From JBDRHL01 sp043816955 (lineage in GTDB: Bacteria; Planctomycetota; Phycisphaerae; Sedimentisphaerales; CAYZTY01), in the NCBI GenBank assembly GCA_043816955.1, contig JBDRHL010000252.1, forward strand, positions 1 through 8,037: DNA of 8,037 bases, in the 5' to 3' direction. This document shows positions 6,903 through 8,037 of this stretch, one piece after another. How positions within the stretch are numbered: position 1 is the stretch's first letter; every line of letters starts with the position of its first letter. The notes beneath the pieces were generated by a model. The model saw only the letters and a list, made by a program, of their open reading frames with translations, searched no databases and had not been told where the DNA came from. Made by a program: the position numbers and the translations under genes.

Positions 6903-7181
6903 TTATTGCTTACCTGATTTTAATAACTCAGAATAATCTTCGCCGGCCTGACCAACTATTGCCAGAGGCAATCCAACCTGGACGGTCTCACCTGCCGGAA
7001 CAATTATTTTTAACAACACCCCCGCTGCCGGTGATTCGTAATCAAAAATGGCCTTGTCTGTTTCGAACTGCGACAGGAGCTGATTTGGTGCTTTAGTTTC
7101 ACCTTCTTTGACATGCCAGGAATTAATCGTAATTTCGGTAACGGTCTCGCTTATCTTAGGCACAGTTAAAATTTTCGCCAT
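6903..7181 (-). CDS. Free-standing lipoyl-domain (biotin/lipoyl attachment) protein
   Basis: 92 residues forming one lipoyl domain. MAKILTVPKISETVTEITI is the usual first strand and turn of E2 lipoyl domains. WHVKEGETKAP is the loop before the hairpin, FETDKAIFDYESPAAG carries the lipoylation Lys at K43 in the ETDKA turn, and VPAGETVQVGLPLAIVG closes the fold. About 15 polar residues follow and then the stop. There is no linker, peripheral-subunit-binding domain or acyltransferase domain as in an E2 protein, and the next gene downstream is an SDR. ETDKA is the E2-type lipoyl sequence and not the AMKM of biotin carriers. The ATG directly follows the stop of the E1 beta gene, and AAGGGA at 7190-7195 lies inside the end of that gene, so the two are probably translationally coupled. 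The likely job is to carry an acyl or hydroxyalkyl group made by the neighbouring ThDP enzyme. The acceptor enzyme is not in this window. Confidence 0.9.
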   Translation of the reverse strand: MAKILTVPKISETVTEITINSWHVKEGETKAPNQLLSQFETDKAIFDYESPAAGVLLKIIVPAGETVQVGLPLAIVGQAGEDYSELLKSGKQ

Positions 7182-7515
7182 CTATATATTCCCTTTCTTA
7201 CATATGCTTTTAACCACATCAATAATATCTGCTTCCTGCGGCACCGCCTTTTCCTCCAAAGGCTTGGAAAAAGGCATAGGAACATATTCGCCGCCCAACA
7301 CCATCGGAGCAGTTTTAAATTTATCAAAACATCTCTCAATTACCTGACGAATGATTTCGGAACCTATCCCGCATTGGGCAACGGACTCATGAACAACCAC
7401 AAGTCGGCCCGTTTTTCGTACAGAATTGACAATCGTGTCAATATCCAGGGGCACAAGCGTTCGAGGGTCAATAACTTCAATGTCAACTTCATGTGAAAGT
7501 TTTTTCAAGCCTATC
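7182..7515 (-). pseudogene. 2-oxoacid/acetoin dehydrogenase E1 beta subunit, 5' truncated (transketolase C-terminal domain)
   Basis: About 110 C-terminal residues of a ThDP-dependent E1 beta subunit (PdhB/AcoB type). Seen are KLSHEVDIEVIDPRTLVPLD, the hallmark of the transketolase C-terminal domain, RLVVVHESVAQCGIGSEI, and the closing segment with P-x-P...LE...VP that precedes the last helix. The usual length is about 325-340 residues, so the whole N-terminal pyrimidine-binding domain and the start codon are missing. Read upstream, the frame loses homology near 7500-7520 and meets a TAG (in the minus frame) at 7545-7547; beyond it lies a plus-strand transposase. A TTG at 7515-7517 could start a short peptide but has no convincing ribosome site. 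In an intact operon, E1 alpha and the rest of E1 beta would lie upstream (to the right). The stop at 7184-7182 abuts the lipoyl-protein ATG. E1 activity from this copy is almost certainly lost. Confidence 0.88.
7190..7195 (-). promoter_or_regulatory. Ribosome binding site of the lipoyl-protein gene
   Basis: The minus strand reads AAGGGA, 8 nt before the ATG at 7181-7179, inside the last codons of the E1 beta remnant. This arrangement is typical of translational coupling. Confidence 0.6.
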
Positions 7516-7530
7516 AAAAAACAGGTTTCT
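7485..7530. mobile_element. Junction between the E1 beta gene and the transposase remnant
   Basis: E1 beta homology on the minus strand is certain up to about 7484 (DIEVIDPRT), and transposase homology on the plus strand from about 7536. The boundary lies between, in a T- and A-rich stretch. Fewer than 50 bases separate the two coding homologies, which leaves little room for an untranslated leader and terminal repeat. The element's own 5' end is thus probably partly deleted. No clear inverted repeat or target duplication is seen. Confidence 0.5.
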
Positions 7531-8037
7531 GAACATGTATACGGCTATTTCTGGTCTATGCTGTTGTCGATCTGTATTAGTTATGGTAGTACGATTGACA
7601 GGCTCGTTAGGTTGCTGCGTAACAGTACTCATCGCACTAATCATGGCGAATTTCTCTGGCGAAGCATCTGGGATGAATCGATAGTAATGCAGCAAATTGC
7701 ATTGGATATGTTGCGGGGTTTGTTCACCAAGCAAGACAAACATTTGTTTTTCATTATCGATGACACCCAGACTCTCAAACGAGCCAAAAAGATGCAAGCT
7801 GTTGGCAAACTGCGTCATCATGCCACCGGAAAGTACGGAACCGGCCACACCATTTTGAAAGTGTGCCTGTACTATCGTGGCGTTACTATTCCATGAGCCT
7901 CGTTGTTGTACATCAAAGAAGAACATGCCGACAAAGGAGAAAGTAAACATATCGCAATCGTTACTGATGATCTGTGTGCTTCGATGAGGACTGTTGTAGC
8001 CGACTATCTGAAACGATGGTCTATTGAGATGTTGATC
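7519..8037 (+). pseudogene. DDE transposase remnant (IS4/IS701-like), with nonsense codon and internal deletion, runs off the edge
   Basis: The plus frame (codons starting at 7519, 7522 and so on) reads HVYGYFWSMLLSICIS, then THRTNHGEFLWRSIWDES, FFIIDDTQTLKRAKKMQAVG, GKYGTGHTILKVCLYYRGVT and IP, then TGA at 7894-7896. The same frame continues ASLLYIKEEHADKGESKH, IAIVTDDL, and VVADYLKRWSIEMLI to the last base. IDDT at 7756-7767 holds the first catalytic Asp. Y-x2-R-x3-E in YLKRWSIE matches the YREK signature of IS4-type transposases, with the Glu at 8026-8028 and the Lys just outside the window. The TGA stands where relatives have Trp (IPW). First Asp to Glu spans only 89 residues and no Asp-containing second-catalytic segment is visible, so roughly a hundred or more residues are missing between about 7920 and 7945. 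The N-terminus also looks clipped against the E1 beta gene. The copy cannot encode an active enzyme. Confidence 0.8.

Noticed and set aside
7894..7896. TGA read as Trp, implying a recoded genetic code
   Set aside because: The intact host genes use TGG for their many Trp residues and have no in-frame TGA. None happens to end in TGA, but the sample is six genes. A decayed transposase explains the single case better.
7489..7950. 153-codon minus-strand open frame
   Set aside because: It is the shadow of the transposase on the opposite strand, which carries the recognisable catalytic motifs.

Overview
The window is a block of tightly packed minus-strand genes with the remains of mobile DNA at both edges. 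The gene set suggests an anaerobic or facultative heterotroph of the Planctomycetes-Verrucomicrobia-Lentisphaerae group, perhaps a sediment-type Phycisphaerae relative. It holds two Gfo/Idh/MocA oxidoreductases with cysteine clusters, a uroporphyrinogen-decarboxylase-like protein in a catabolic context, and a secreted metallophosphoesterase fused to a PQQ-type beta-propeller. Base composition looks moderately AT-rich by eye. The taxonomic guess is inference from family content; there is no rRNA or other marker gene.

Layout in the direction of transcription (right to left): 7519-8037 (+) is a decayed DDE transposase. 7182-7515 (-) is the C-terminal third of a 2-oxoacid/acetoin dehydrogenase E1 beta subunit, cut off by that transposase. 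6903-7181 (-) is a free-standing lipoyl-domain protein. 6088-6888 (-) is an SDR dehydrogenase. 4644-6032 (-) is a complete Gfo/Idh/MocA oxidoreductase. 3566-4597 (-) is a UroD/MtaA-like TIM-barrel protein. 897-3482 (-) is an exported metallophosphoesterase-PQQ propeller protein. 137-868 (-) is a second Gfo/Idh/MocA gene that loses its C-terminal part at about 137-142. 1-108 (+) is the C-terminal tail of an unidentified protein, possibly a transposase. There is no gene-free stretch above 300 bases. I see no RNA gene, CRISPR array or convincing terminator.

All host genes share one strand. Gaps are 0 to about 80 bp and most starts have Shine-Dalgarno sites, so this looks like one operon whose promoter lay beyond the right edge. 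The content (ThDP enzyme plus lipoyl carrier, SDR, two Gfo/Idh enzymes, UroD-like protein, secreted propeller) reads as a pathway for oxidising and cleaving a sugar, sugar acid or polyol, but the substrate cannot be read from the sequence. The first and last host genes are both broken, so the operon as it stands is probably a partly inactivated remnant with five intact genes. The most unusual points are the lipoyl carrier without an E2 catalytic domain, the UroD-like protein that lacks both cysteines of the MtaA/MtbA zinc site, and the altered metallophosphoesterase motifs in the propeller fusion.
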